A DNA stretch of 64,000 nucleotides from an uncultured Lachnospiraceae bacterium. GTDB lineage: Bacteria; Bacillota; Clostridia; Lachnospirales; Lachnospiraceae. The DNA lies in contig CAJUBE010000006.1 in assembly GCA_910584725.1 (NCBI GenBank), forward strand, positions 62,001-126,000. Reading direction: 5' to 3'. The notes under the pieces were generated by a model that saw nothing but the letters and a program-made list of their open reading frames with translations, was not told where the DNA came from and ran no database searches. Position 1 is the stretch's first letter, and the number at the start of each line of letters is the position of its first letter. Shown in pieces: positions 15,658-24,426 of the stretch. A program made the position numbers and the translations under genes.

Positions 15658-16434
15658 ATGCATATCGCGGTTTGTGATGATAATATTGCGGACAGAAAAC
15701 AGATGGAGCGGCTCCTCGGGCGCGCCTCCGACAGACGGCTCCACACGACAGGCGTGCTCTATATTGATTCCTACGGAAATGTGGAGGCGGTGTTACGTTC
15801 TCCCATGCTCTACGACGCCTTTTTCATCGACATGACGAACGGACCTGTGAACGGCTTCCAGCTTGCGAGAAAGCTGATCGACGCGGGTGTTGTGGCTCCT
15901 ATTGTGCTGTGTATCTCCACCATCGACTACCCTTCCGTCATCGAGGCAGCTCTCGCCAAAGTGCCGGACGACGTCACGGAAGCCTCCAACCACGATATCC
16001 TGCGCAGACAGCTCCAGAAACAGATTCTCTATCTGAACAAACCGATCAAGGTGAACGAACTGGATGAGATGCTGGATCACGCGCAGAGCCTAAAGGCAGA
16101 AACGATTCCCACCATAGAACTGCGCGGAGAGAAGGACACGCTCTATGTCCATGAGGATGAAATTCTCTACGCGGTGAAAAGCGGCAACTATCTCCATGTG
16201 GTGCTGACGGAGGAACGCTCCCTTGACATCTTAAGCACTCTGCCCAATCTCCACGCGCAGATTTCCATGTTCACCCATTTTGTTATGATTTCCGAGCACT
16301 GTTTAGTCAACATAACTTCCGTAGAAAAGGTTTCCATGTTAAAGCTTATTATGAAGGATGGGAAAACATTTTCCGTGTCGCCGCTGGAACTGCCCAAAGT
16401 AAAGAAGGCGCTCAGAGGAGAATGCCGCTCCTAA
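15658..16434 (+). CDS. LytTR-type response regulator
   Basis: 258 residues. Residues 1-140 form a receiver domain: IAVCDDN gives the acidic pair, YDAFFIDMTNGPVNGFQLAR the phosphoacceptor Asp (in FFIDM), and FLNKPIKVNELDEML-like sequence (YLNKPIKVNELDEML) the Lys near the end. Residues ~160-256 are a LytTR DNA-binding domain (DEILYAVKSGNYLHVVL; FTHFVMISEHCLVNITSVEKV; FSVSPLELPKVKKAL). Such proteins bind paired direct repeats about 21 bp apart. No partner kinase is adjacent. GGAGGG precedes the ATG. The last codons lie inside a dispersed palindromic repeat. Confidence 0.9.
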   Translation: MHIAVCDDNIADRKQMERLLGRASDRRLHTTGVLYIDSYGNVEAVLRSPMLYDAFFIDMTNGPVNGFQLARKLIDAGVVAPIVLCISTIDYPSVIEAALAKVPDDVTEASNHDILRRQLQKQILYLNKPIKVNELDEMLDHAQSLKAETIPTIELRGEKDTLYVHEDEILYAVKSGNYLHVVLTEERSLDILSTLPNLHAQISMFTHFVMISEHCLVNITSVEKVSMLKLIMKDGKTFSVSPLELPKVKKALRGECRS

Positions 16435-16510
16435 GGCATTCTCCCGAGTGAGATTTAGTACTTCTTGGCGTCCCGTCCTATGGCGGGACGTCTTTAGAAG
16501 TACTTCTCAC
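16417..16510. repeat. Dispersed two-part palindromic element, copy A
   Basis: Part 1: GGAGAATGCC (16417-16426) / GGCATTCTCC (16435-16444). Part 2: GTGAG...CTCAC (16448-16510) enclosing AGTACTTCT/AGAAGTACT and an inner GTCCCG/CGGGAC hairpin. It fills the convergent gap between the LytTR and DegV genes, so it probably terminates both. It also encodes the last codons of the LytTR gene. Confidence 0.75.
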
Positions 16511-16514
16511 TCTG

Positions 16515-17351
16515 TTATAGGGTCACAATCACCCCGCCGTCGTTGGCATACATGCTGCTGACCCCGGCGGTGTCCATAACCAGAATCCGTTTATAGGAGG
16601 CGCGCTTCTCCATCAGACTGCGCATATACGCCGCCCGCTCCGCACAGTTACAGTGGGTAATCATCAGCGTTCTCTCCTCCGGGTTCTCCACATCGCCCAC
16701 GATAAAGTCCGCCATCCGGGCAAGCGCCTTATTGATGCCGATCGCCTGTCCCTTCTGTTCAATGACGCCCCAGTTTCCCACCATCACAGGTTTGATATTT
16801 AAGGTAGATGCCACCAGTGCTTTCACACCGCTCAAACGTCCGTTCTTTCGGAGCGTTTCCAGATTATCCAGCACAAAGTAGGTGCGCATCTTCCGCTTAA
16901 AGGTCTCTACCGCCTTCACCGTCTCCTCAAAGCCAAGCCCCGCTTCCTTGCAGGCGATGATCTTTTCCACAAGCTGGGTCTCCCCGCAGCTTGCGGACTC
17001 GGAGTCCACCACATGAATCTTCTTCTCACCGTACTTTTCGCTGTAGAGGCTCCTGCCCAGCTCCGCGCTGTTATAGCTGCCGCTCAGATGGGAAGAAAGG
17101 GTCACCGCATAGATTTCATCCGCCCCGTCATGGTATGCCTCCCGGAATCTCTCCGGGGAAGGGCAGGACGATTTCGGGCACTGGGGGTAATCCGCCACCT
17201 TCTGCAAAAACTCCTTCTGATTAAAGTTCTCGTCGTCCTGAATGATATAATCGCCCACTTCCAGTCCCAGCGGAACGATCTCAAATCTGCTGTCATTTTT
17301 ATATTCCACAGGCAGCTCACAGCAGCTGTCCACCACAATCTTATAACTCAT
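16515..17351 (-). CDS. DegV family fatty-acid-binding protein
   Basis: 278 residues, full-length DegV. Family positions are visible: IVVDSCCELP at the start, PQCPKSSCPSPERF, the fatty-acid head-group loop TLSSHLSGSYNSA, HVVDSESAS, and LDNLETLRKNGRLSG, then NIKPVM. DegV/FakB proteins hold a long-chain fatty acid and, with a FakA kinase, supply acyl-phosphate. No fakA is seen in the window. A second DegV domain is fused to a histidine kinase at 49.1-49.9 kb. Confidence 0.94.
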   Translation of the reverse strand: MSYKIVVDSCCELPVEYKNDSRFEIVPLGLEVGDYIIQDDENFNQKEFLQKVADYPQCPKSSCPSPERFREAYHDGADEIYAVTLSSHLSGSYNSAELGRSLYSEKYGEKKIHVVDSESASCGETQLVEKIIACKEAGLGFEETVKAVETFKRKMRTYFVLDNLETLRKNGRLSGVKALVASTLNIKPVMVGNWGVIEQKGQAIGINKALARMADFIVGDVENPEERTLMITHCNCAERAAYMRSLMEKRASYKRILVMDTAGVSSMYANDGGVIVTL

Positions 17352-17453
17352 AAAGCCTCCGCAACCGTTTCACATAGTATTTATTACTACTTATACTATC
17401 ATAGAATACCCCATTTTGTAAATCATAAAAATCGAGTGCCCATGCGCGGAGGC

Positions 17454-18587
17454 TCATAAGCTAAGACTGTCCAGAAACGACTGAATAAAGGGCAGCGCTG
17501 CCCCGACTGTAATATTGTGTCTGGGCATTTTACTGATCCGCAGAAAATCCCTCTCCTCTGAAAACGGCGTCATATCCCGTATTTTTTCATGCAGAAAAAG
17601 AATATCCTGCTCACACATATATTGGGCAAGATAACCGCCGAAGATAAAGTCCGTGTCAAAAATCAGATGGAGCATGTTGACCGCATCGGCAAGGTTGGTC
17701 AGATACGTCTCCCACCGCTCCGCATATGGCGTCTCATTATGCCTCACCCCTTCAAAAAATGCTTCCGGCGTCTCATCCGTATCGAGAAGGGCAGTCATAG
17801 ACAGGAGCGTTTCCATACACCCCTGTCTGCCACAGTAACACCGTTTTCCTCCCGCTCTCATCTGCATATGCTCTATCGTTGCACTGTGACCATGCTTTCC
17901 CGGCAAAATAACGCCCCGCGAGATAATTGCCGCCCCCAGATGCTTACTCAGGGAGAGATAAAAGGCATCCGTCAGTTCCGGGGATACCCACAGCTCCGAA
18001 ATGGCTGCGCTGTCCGCATCGTGAATAAAACAACAGGGAAACGGAAGATGCTCAGAAAATGCCTCAATAGAAAGTCCCGTGCAGGAAAGGATTTCTCCGT
18101 ATAGGATAGTCTTCCTGTCCGGCGTCGTCAGACCCTGCACGGCAAAGCCAATGCCCAAAATCTGCTCGTCTGCTATGGAAAGATCGTTCTTGAATGCCAG
18201 AATCCCGGAACATACGGCTCTGAAATAGGATTCCTCATTTTGAAACGGAATTGTCTCAGCCTTACGACCGATCTTTTCCCCGTAAAGATCGACCGCAATC
18301 ATTTTTATTTCATCCTTCAGGATTTCCACACCAACACTGACACGATAGTCGGGAACAATCGCATAACCAGATGCCTTCCTGCCGACGAACTCCGTGTCTA
18401 TCTGCCCGTCTTTGCGAATCAGCCCGCCCTCCTCCATGGCTGACAGATTTGTGGTGATGGTAGGTCTGCTAAGACGCAGGTCGTAGGCAATGTCCTGTTG
18501 TGAAACCTTTCTGTTCTCATAAATATATTGGTAAATCAGACTTCTATTATTCTGCTTAATCTGATTGGGCGTAATACTTTTCTTCAT
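17454..18587 (-). CDS. ROK family transcriptional regulator (XylR/NagC type)
   Basis: 377 residues. An N-terminal winged helix (NQIKQNNRSLIYQYIYENRKVSQQDIAYDLRLSRPTITTNLSAMEEGGLI) is followed by a ROK sugar-kinase-like domain. The zinc motif is seen as GKRCYCGRQGCMETLLS, preceded by GHSATIEHMQM. The kinase motif region (e.g. FCVQGLTTPD-like GFAVQGLTTPDRK) is degenerate, as in regulators. It is divergent from an SDR/transporter/HAD operon, and a palindromic TTTTGTAAA/TTTACAAAA operator lies between them, so it very probably represses that operon and itself in response to a sugar. Confidence 0.93.
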   Translation of the reverse strand: MKKSITPNQIKQNNRSLIYQYIYENRKVSQQDIAYDLRLSRPTITTNLSAMEEGGLIRKDGQIDTEFVGRKASGYAIVPDYRVSVGVEILKDEIKMIAVDLYGEKIGRKAETIPFQNEESYFRAVCSGILAFKNDLSIADEQILGIGFAVQGLTTPDRKTILYGEILSCTGLSIEAFSEHLPFPCCFIHDADSAAISELWVSPELTDAFYLSLSKHLGAAIISRGVILPGKHGHSATIEHMQMRAGGKRCYCGRQGCMETLLSMTALLDTDETPEAFFEGVRHNETPYAERWETYLTNLADAVNMLHLIFDTDFIFGGYLAQYMCEQDILFLHEKIRDMTPFSEERDFLRISKMPRHNITVGAALPFIQSFLDSLSL

Positions 18588-18600
18588 AAATTCTCTCCCA

Positions 18601-18623
18601 TTTTGTAAATTAATTTTACAAAA
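18601..18623. promoter_or_regulatory. Putative ROK regulator operator
   Basis: TTTTGTAAA (18601-18609), five-base spacer, TTTACAAAA (18615-18623): perfect 9-base arms, 13 bases upstream of the ROK start codon. A further TTTTACAAAA half-site is at 18759-18768, just upstream of the divergent SDR gene. Confidence 0.65.
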
Positions 18624-18793
18624 TTATATCTTAACACATTCCGTCCGCCATTACCATGCAGCATTTTCTACAATTTAAATCGCACAATAATTGTCTATTA
18701 TTACAGATTGACTAATTTTATCGGTTCCTTTAATATGTAAATATAATTTGATAAATCATTTTACAAAATAATTTAATTAAAAGGAGGGTAATC

Positions 18794-19570
18794 ATGGGAA
18801 TTATCGAAAAAATGAAACTTGACGGAAAAAAGGGATTTGTTACCGGCGGGGCGAGAGGCATCGGCAAGAGCACCGCTACCGCGTTTGCCGAGGCAGGCGC
18901 GGACATTGCGATCGTGGATCTCGACATTGACGAGGCGAAAAAGACAGCCGCGGAGCTTTCCGGCAGTACGGGCAGAAAAGTGATCGCAATCGGATGCGAC
19001 TGCACCAGCCCGGAACATGTGGACGCTATGGTACAGCAGGTCGTCGACGAGCTCGGCGGACTTGATTTCTGCCACAACAACGCCGGAATCTGTATCAACG
19101 CCCCCGCCGAAGAAATGACTTACGACCAGTGGAACAAAGTGATCAACATCAATCTGAACGGCATATTCCTCACCGATATCGCAGCCGGAAAATATATGCT
19201 GGCACATGGCGGCGGTTCCATCATCAACACGGCTTCCATGTCTGCCCATATCGTCAACGTTCCCCAGCCCCAGTGCGCCTATAACGCCTCAAAGGCGGCC
19301 GTGATACAGCTCACGAAATCGCTGGCAATCGAATGGGCAAAGCGGGGTGTTCGCGTAAACAGCATCAGCCCCGGATATATCGGGACAGAGCTGACGCTCA
19401 ACTCTCCCACGCTGATCCCGCTGATCGAAAAGTGGAACGCGATGGCTCCGCTCGGAAGAATGGGAACCCCGGAGGAACTGCAGTCCATATGTGTCTATCT
19501 GGCGGGTGATACCAGTTCCTTTACCACAGGTTCCGACTTTATTGTCGACGGCGCATTTACCTGTTTTTGA
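18794..19570 (+). CDS. Short-chain dehydrogenase/reductase
   Basis: 258 residues, classical SDR. TGGARGIG at residues ~16-23 is the NAD(P)-binding glycine motif, IVDLDIDEA has the acidic residue that favours NAD, NNAGI is the NNAG motif, and the active site is S-x12-Y-x3-K (Ser in TASMSAH, YNASKAA). Start chosen at the ATG after AAAGGAGGG. It is first in a likely operon with a transporter relic and a HAD phosphatase, facing a ROK regulator, so it probably oxidises or reduces a sugar or polyol. Exact substrate unknown. Confidence 0.93.
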   Translation: MGIIEKMKLDGKKGFVTGGARGIGKSTATAFAEAGADIAIVDLDIDEAKKTAAELSGSTGRKVIAIGCDCTSPEHVDAMVQQVVDELGGLDFCHNNAGICINAPAEEMTYDQWNKVININLNGIFLTDIAAGKYMLAHGGGSIINTASMSAHIVNVPQPQCAYNASKAAVIQLTKSLAIEWAKRGVRVNSISPGYIGTELTLNSPTLIPLIEKWNAMAPLGRMGTPEELQSICVYLAGDTSSFTTGSDFIVDGAFTCF

Positions 19571-19594
19571 TAATCCGCAAGGTATTTCTGAATA

Positions 19595-20579
19595 ATGGGG
19601 AAAGGTGGAAACCAAAAAACTATGAAAAAATGGGGACAGGGGCGGCCATATTTTCTTCTGGGCGCCGTCCCTTTCGCCGTCTTTACGTTTCTGACATTTT
19701 ATATTCCGAATTGGGACGCTAGCGGCAGACTGATCTGGGCATACGTGACTTACTGCTTACTCTGCACCGCCTACACCGTGGTCAATATCCCTCTCAACAC
19801 AATCGTCCCGCGGCTGACCTCCGACATCCATGAAAGAGACATACTGGTCTCGACAAGAATGGTATGCGCACTGGTCGGAACCGCCATTGTCATGACAATC
19901 ACAGAACCACTTGTACGGTTCTTTGGTCAGGGAAATGAGGCGAAGGGCTACCTTCTCACCATGACCGTCTACGGGATTGCCGCCATGTTCATCTTCTTTT
20001 TAACGTTCGCAAGCACAGAGGAGGTTGTGCCGCCGACAATCAGCCAGAAGCATTCTTTCCGGCTTACCGATGCTGTTTTTACTTCCGGCTCTGGAAAAAA
20101 GATACAGCAAACGAAATCTTATGTTTTTCAGCATCGCTTTATACATAGCCGGCGATCTGCTGATCTTTGCCGGTAAAAATTCAGCCGCCTGCCTTCTGGT
20201 CGGTCTTGTCGTTACCGGGCTTGGCATCTACGGTATTTTTGGAATCACCTTCGCCATGCAGCCAGATGTCATAGATTACTCGGAATATAAGAAAAATGCA
20301 AGTGTGGCGGGTCTGATCGCCGCGTTTCAGGGATTTTTTGTCAAAGGCGGCATGGGGCTTACCAGCTTCGTCATCGGCGCTTTTTTGAAAAACGGCGGAT
20401 ATGTTGCCAATGCGGTGCAGACGGAGAAATCTCTCGCTTATATCCAGATCTGCTTTATCTGGATTCCCATCGCTCTGTGCGCGCTGATTGCCGTCTGTAC
20501 CTATTTTTATAAATTGGACAGTCTGCGCACGGAAATGACGTTGGAGCTGGACGCAAGACGCGAAAGCAGGAGGTCATGA
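19595..20579 (+). pseudogene. Decayed GPH/MFS sugar:cation symporter
   Basis: Two overlapping frames together encode pieces of a glycoside-pentoside-hexuronide symporter. Frame 1 (19595-20030) has GQGRPYFLLGAVPFAVFTFLTFYIP and VNIPLNTIVPRLTSDIHERDILVSTRM, with about four membrane helices. Frame 2 (from roughly 20060 to 20579) resumes with LPALEKRYSKRNLMFFSIALYIAGDLLIF and FAMQPDVIDYSEYKKN, about four or five helices. The first ~70 residues and a central stretch of roughly 100 residues expected in a ~450-residue protein are absent, and the reading frame changes. So it is truncated, internally deleted and frameshifted. A sequencing error could explain the shift but not the missing parts. Confidence 0.85.
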
Positions 20580-21250
20580 TGAGATACAAAGGCGCCATAT
20601 TTGATATGGATGGTGTTCTCTTTGATACGGAGCGCATTTACCAGCAGACATGGCAGGAAATCGCCGCCGAAAGGGGACTTTCCCTTTCTGGCGGTTTCCT
20701 GCAGGCCGTTTCGGGAACAAACGGGGCACAGATGCGGCATGTCATCGAGGAATACTACCATGTTTCGGATGGCGCCCCCATTATCGAGCAATGTATGATG
20801 CGGATGAAGCAAAAACTCTCCGTACATGTTCCGATGAAAAAAGGGGTGCAGGAAATACTGGCATTTTTTCAGGAGCAGGGCATCGACATAGCTGTAGCCA
20901 GCAGCAGTTCTGCTTTGCGGATCGAATCAAACCTCCAAATTACCGGCATACGGGATTATTTTTCCAAAATCGTAAACGGGTCAGAAGTTACACGCGGAAA
21001 GCCCACGCCGGATATTTTCCTGCTTGCGGCAAAAAGGCTGGGACACGCTCCGAATACATGTTCTGTATTTGAGGACAGCGTGAACGGCATAACAGCCGGT
21101 CATGCGGCCGGCTGTTTTACGGTAATGGTTCCTGACCTGATCGCAGTGTCGCCTTCCATAAAACCTCTTTGCTCCGCCATATGCCAGGATCTGGGCGAAG
21201 CGGAAGAAAAGATACGCCGCCTGATAACAGAACACGAAATCATTCCATAA
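20579..21250 (+). CDS. HAD family phosphatase (beta-phosphoglucomutase-like)
   Basis: 223 residues. Motif I is FDMDGVLFDTE (nucleophile and acid Asp), motif II ASSSSALR, motif III with Lys near TRGKPTPDIFL, and motif IV VFEDSVNGITAG. The helical cap inserted after motif I is of the beta-PGM/phosphatase type. ATG 20579 is preferred to 20576 because AGGAGG is five bases from it; the ribosome site lies inside the end of the transporter relic. Likely hydrolyses or isomerises a sugar phosphate from the pathway controlled by the ROK gene. Still intact although its transporter neighbour is broken. Confidence 0.9.
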   Translation: MRYKGAIFDMDGVLFDTERIYQQTWQEIAAERGLSLSGGFLQAVSGTNGAQMRHVIEEYYHVSDGAPIIEQCMMRMKQKLSVHVPMKKGVQEILAFFQEQGIDIAVASSSSALRIESNLQITGIRDYFSKIVNGSEVTRGKPTPDIFLLAAKRLGHAPNTCSVFEDSVNGITAGHAAGCFTVMVPDLIAVSPSIKPLCSAICQDLGEAEEKIRRLITEHEIIP

Positions 21251-21275
21251 GCTCTGCCAGCTAAATGGAATAGAC

Positions 21276-21304
21276 TTTACACTTCCCCGCAAAACCGCTA
21301 TAAT
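21276..21304 (+). promoter_or_regulatory. Sigma-A promoter for the 50-residue gene
   Basis: TTTACA (21276-21281), 17-base spacer, TATAAT (21299-21304). It reads into the small gene at 21350 and perhaps on into the DUF5721 gene. Confidence 0.7.
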
Positions 21305-21349
21305 TATGATACCAATTAATAATCATATCAATTAAAAGGCGGTGAAAGA

Positions 21350-21502
21350 ATGGTAGCAGATATGGGAATGACAAATAAACAGTTTCAAGGTTTTATCCGA
21401 CTTGCTTTAGGATGGCTTGAAAAGGCTTTGGAAGAATCGCCAGACAATAAAAATCTTCAGGCATTAATAGACATATTTCAATCCATGTTAGAAGATGACT
21501 AA
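21350..21502 (+). CDS. 50-residue conserved-looking small protein
   Basis: Too short for routine gene calls. Encodes MVADMGMTNKQFQGFIRLAL, then GWLEKALEESPDNKNL and a C-terminal helix QALIDIFQSMLEDD. AAAGGCGGTGAAAGA precedes the ATG and a consensus promoter lies 46 bases upstream, which together argue for a real gene. Amphipathic and acidic, probably two helices. Similar short proteins beginning MTNKQFQ occur in clostridia (from memory). Function unknown. Confidence 0.65.
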   Translation: MVADMGMTNKQFQGFIRLALGWLEKALEESPDNKNLQALIDIFQSMLEDD

Positions 21503-21549
21503 AACGATAAAATAAGCAGAATGAAACTAATAAAACAGAAAGGCTGCAC

Positions 21550-22053
21550 ATGATCGCATTGCAGATAAAAAACATCAAACAATTCATGAACCAGTTTCTT
21601 GCCGGGGACGCCTTCGACTCCTTTTTGCTGGAGCAGGCCTCCATCAGCACCTACAACACCTTCACCATAGACGGTCGCGAAAACAGGGCGTTCTACACAT
21701 CCGAAGAATGGGACGACGGGGAAACCAGACCCTACGAATTTTCACAGTGGAAAAAGATACGTCCTGTCTGTTTTGATCTGATCAAAGGGAAGCGCACGCC
21801 CGCGGCATTTCACTTTGTGCTGCATCTGATTCCCGAATACACGGCGTCCCTTCTGGAAAAGGGCGATACTGCCGTCACCCCGGATCAGGTAAAGGCATTT
21901 GTGCTCAACATAAAATATGACGGCACGTCCCTCACGCTCATCACCGGCACCGCTTTCCAAGCTTTTCTCATGGATAAGACGCCGGATGCGCTCTGGGACA
22001 GAGCCGTCAGACAATTTTTAAGCAAGCGGCAGATTGACTACAGCGAGATGTAA
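21550..22053 (+). CDS. DUF5721 family protein
   Basis: 167 residues matching the Lachnospiraceae DUF5721 family: IKNIKQFMNQFLAGDAFDSFLLEQASISTYNTFTIDGR, then RPYEFSQWKKIRPVCFDLIKGKRTPAAFHFVLHL. Soluble, no catalytic residues recognised. Probably follows the small 50-residue gene on the same transcript. Its stop is followed by the dispersed palindromic repeat. Confidence 0.8.
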   Translation: MIALQIKNIKQFMNQFLAGDAFDSFLLEQASISTYNTFTIDGRENRAFYTSEEWDDGETRPYEFSQWKKIRPVCFDLIKGKRTPAAFHFVLHLIPEYTASLLEKGDTAVTPDQVKAFVLNIKYDGTSLTLITGTAFQAFLMDKTPDALWDRAVRQFLSKRQIDYSEM

Positions 22054-22064
22054 GTCTGCCATGC

Positions 22065-22175
22065 GGAGAATGCCTGTATTTTGGGCATTCTCCTGTGTGA
22101 GAAAAGTCTGCAAAGCAGACTTAGTACTTCTTCGCGAAGCAGCCCTTGCTGCGAGTGATTAGAAGTACTTCTCAC
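22065..22175. repeat. Dispersed two-part palindromic element, copy B
   Basis: GGAGAATGCC/GGCATTCTCC (22065-22074, 22084-22093), then GTGAG...CTCAC (22097-22175) enclosing AGTCTGC/GCAGACT, AGTACTTCT/AGAAGTACT and a central hairpin. Lies in the convergent gap between the genes ending at 22053 and 22177. Confidence 0.75.
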
Positions 22176-22176
22176 A

Positions 22177-22524
22177 CTACCACCAGCCCCGCTGATAATA
22201 ATGCAGGGAAAACTCCGCCGCCGCCATCACCATGGCGAAGAGGAGCATCACGACCATCATCAGGATTGCCGGGAAATCATATACAAACTTGCATTTCTCC
22301 GCATTGCTTTTATGATTCTCCACCAGAATCTCCACGCCCAGAAGGACAAAAACCACGGGCCAGAACTGGAAAATCAGCTCATAGTGCAGCGTCGGAACCA
22401 CCATATGTATGAGGAACAGCACGCCGAACAAAATCAGCGTCATCCCGAAAGTTACAGAGCCGACCCGGCGGGTTCGCAGCGTCCCGGATTCCTCCCTGTA
22501 CAAATCCTTTTCCTGCATATCCAT
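22177..22524 (-). CDS. Small membrane protein with LiaI/LiaF-like (DUF5668) segment
   Basis: 115 residues. Three or four hydrophobic stretches: FGMTLILFGVLFLIHMVV, LIFQFWPVVFVLLGVEIL (the LiaF-like transmembrane pattern with the W-P-x-x-x-I-x-x-G feature) and AILMMVVMLLFAMVMAAAEF. It is the last gene of an ECF sigma operon, so it may be an envelope-stress output. Stop is just inside the edge of the palindromic repeat. Confidence 0.7.
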   Translation of the reverse strand: MDMQEKDLYREESGTLRTRRVGSVTFGMTLILFGVLFLIHMVVPTLHYELIFQFWPVVFVLLGVEILVENHKSNAEKCKFVYDFPAILMMVVMLLFAMVMAAAEFSLHYYQRGWW

Positions 22525-22527
22525 AGT

Positions 22528-23244
22528 CTACTCCCCCCCCTGCTCATTTTTTTGCGCATTCCCTGTATCCGCGCCCTGACCTTCCACATAGTACGCTTCT
22601 GCATTCTGTCCATACGCTTTCTGCGCTCCCGAATCAGCCTTCCACTCTCCCACAATCTCCCCGGGCAGCGCCACAGGCTTTCTATCATCGTCCGCCTCAC
22701 TCCTCCTGTCAATATCCGCAGACTCAAACTTCTTTCCGCGAAGGAGCGACACGCCAAACCAGATGATCGCTACGGCTATGGCAGCCCTCGGCAGCCTGTC
22801 TCTCGTAAAATAATAGATATCCCTCATAACCGGATTATCCCAGCCCACGTAACTTCTCACCATACCAAAAACTTGATCCCACAGCATACAGATGCCGAGC
22901 ACAATACAGACCACCGCCGCGATGTTGCGGTTTCTCTTATTCATATTCAGCTTAAAGCGGCTGGTATCCCACGCACCGATGCCGAAGAGGTATTCATCCT
23001 CCAAAGCCGCAAACTGCCCTGCATCCATCCCGCCGATATTGTTGGCATGGAAGAAAGCGTATATGTAGAGTGTGACGGGAAATACCGCCAGCACGGCGAT
23101 TTCGGTTATTCCAACCACAGCGATCAGCCCCATAAACCCAAGCATAAAGCTCAGCCCCATCTTCATCAGTCCCATATACATATGTCCCGCCCCCGGACAG
23201 AGGGAAAATACAAACAACATAAATCTGTTCTTCTGCTTTTTCAT
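22528..23244 (-). CDS. TM2-like membrane protein of the ECF sigma operon
   Basis: 238 residues from the ATG at 23244 after GGGAGG; the longer open frame upstream is the shadow of the anti-sigma gene. The N-terminus (MKKQKNRFMLFVFSLCPGAGHMYMGLMKMGLSFMLGF) resembles TM2/PilZ-type small membrane proteins with CPGAGHxYxG. About four membrane helices follow, and the last 60 residues are hydrophilic and acidic. It lies between an anti-sigma-like gene and the DUF5668 gene, each separated by a few bases. Confidence 0.75.
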   Translation of the reverse strand: MKKQKNRFMLFVFSLCPGAGHMYMGLMKMGLSFMLGFMGLIAVVGITEIAVLAVFPVTLYIYAFFHANNIGGMDAGQFAALEDEYLFGIGAWDTSRFKLNMNKRNRNIAAVVCIVLGICMLWDQVFGMVRSYVGWDNPVMRDIYYFTRDRLPRAAIAVAIIWFGVSLLRGKKFESADIDRRSEADDDRKPVALPGEIVGEWKADSGAQKAYGQNAEAYYVEGQGADTGNAQKNEQGGE

Positions 23245-23248
23245 CTCA

Positions 23249-23746
23249 TCAATCCTCCCAAGTTTTATAATTTGTAATCTTTTCCGAAATGTTTCTGAAA
23301 TACTTCCTTCTCGCGTCCGCTCTCTGCTGCCCTGCCAGATACCGTCTCCATGTTCTCTCGATATCCCGCTGTGTCTCAAGCGCGTCCCGCTCCCATTCGT
23401 CCACGCTCTCCGTTTCCTCTTCATACAGCGTTCCCAGAATACCGGGCTGCGGCATCCGCGGCGTTTCCACCCCGTCCACAGGCACGAGGAAGAGTACCGC
23501 CAGAGCCGCCGCCATCCCTACCAGAACTTTAGCACGGTAAGAAAAAAGCGCGCGCTGTCTTTCTTTCCGTTTTCCTTCCTGTATGTGCGAAAATATATTT
23601 CCCCTCAAATGTCCCGGCGCGTGCAAAAGTTCCCGTTCTTCAACGGTCTCAATCAGCCGCATCAGTTCTTCCTCAGTCAAAGGAGCCGGGAGGGAAGCGT
23701 CACATCTATTCATTTTTTTTCTCTCTTCCGTCATATTATGTATCAT
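23249..23746 (-). CDS. Single-pass membrane protein, probable anti-sigma factor
   Basis: 165 residues. Its start overlaps the stop of the ECF sigma gene (ATGA-type overlap), the usual arrangement for an anti-sigma factor. Residues ~20-60 (LTEEELMRLIETVEERELLHAPGHLRGNIFSHI) form a helical cytosolic part, followed by one transmembrane helix (VLVGMAAALAVLFLVPV) and an outer charged helical tail. There is no Cys/His zinc site, so the assignment rests on position and topology. Confidence 0.7.
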   Translation of the reverse strand: MIHNMTEERKKMNRCDASLPAPLTEEELMRLIETVEERELLHAPGHLRGNIFSHIQEGKRKERQRALFSYRAKVLVGMAAALAVLFLVPVDGVETPRMPQPGILGTLYEEETESVDEWERDALETQRDIERTWRRYLAGQQRADARRKYFRNISEKITNYKTWED

Positions 23747-24318
23747 GCGCCCTTCTCCTTTTCATACATCCTGCGAAGCATGGTTCTCGCCCTATAAATC
23801 TGCGTCTGTATGGTCTTTTTCTTAACGCCCCTCCGCCTCGCGATCTCGCCCGCATCCAGCTCGTCATAATAGTAAGCCTTGGCAATTTCATCATAGGGCG
23901 GTTTCAGGGAAAGACATCTGGAAAGCAAAATCTCCTTCACTTCCTTTTCCAGACAGATGCTCTCCGGCGTCTGCCAAACCGCCGCCTCATGCTCCCCGGC
24001 TGCTCCTTCACTCATGCTGGAAACCGTTCCCGCGCCCCGGCCTGAAGACGCTCTCCCGTCAGGCCCCCTGGCGCTTTCAAATCCCGGATCCGCCGTAGGA
24101 ATGCTGCGGCGCCCCGCGCTCTGCATATAGTCCAGGCATTTGTTGGTGGCGATCCGACAGACCCATGCCTTTTCATACCTGCCGTCAAACTCCCCAAGAT
24201 GCTTATAGGCCGACAGGAAGGTTTCCTGCGTCAAATCCTCGGAGGCAAAATAATCTGCTGTCATCTTATAGCATATTGAAAAGACAAGATGCTGGTAAGA
24301 ATCAATCAGCGCTGACAA
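23743..24318 (-). CDS. ECF-type RNA polymerase sigma factor
   Basis: 191 residues. Region 2: DSYQHLVFSICYKMTADYFASEDLTQETFLSAYKHL and WVCRIATNKCLDYMQS. Region 4: LSLKPPYDEIAKAYYYDELDAGEIARRRGVKKKTIQTQIYRARTMLRRM. A Gly/Ser/Ala-rich linker of about 60 residues between them (near FESARGPDGRASSGRGAG) is longer than usual. The start is a TTG at 24318 with AGGGA nine bases upstream; no in-frame ATG is available. It heads an operon with an anti-sigma-like gene and two membrane proteins, suggesting an envelope response. Confidence 0.9.
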   Translation of the reverse strand: MSALIDSYQHLVFSICYKMTADYFASEDLTQETFLSAYKHLGEFDGRYEKAWVCRIATNKCLDYMQSAGRRSIPTADPGFESARGPDGRASSGRGAGTVSSMSEGAAGEHEAAVWQTPESICLEKEVKEILLSRCLSLKPPYDEIAKAYYYDELDAGEIARRRGVKKKTIQTQIYRARTMLRRMYEKEKGA

Positions 24319-24426
24319 TTGTTCTTCCCTGTTGATGTGCTTTGCCCCCTTTCTCCGCCTGTTTTTTTTTGCACTTATATATATTAACGGAGCTGTCCCC
24401 GCATTGTCTTCAACATTTTACAATTT

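Noticed and set aside
22201..23277. 358-codon plus-strand open frame
   Set aside because: Antisense to the DUF5668 and TM2-like membrane genes; His/Arg-rich translation typical of shadows.
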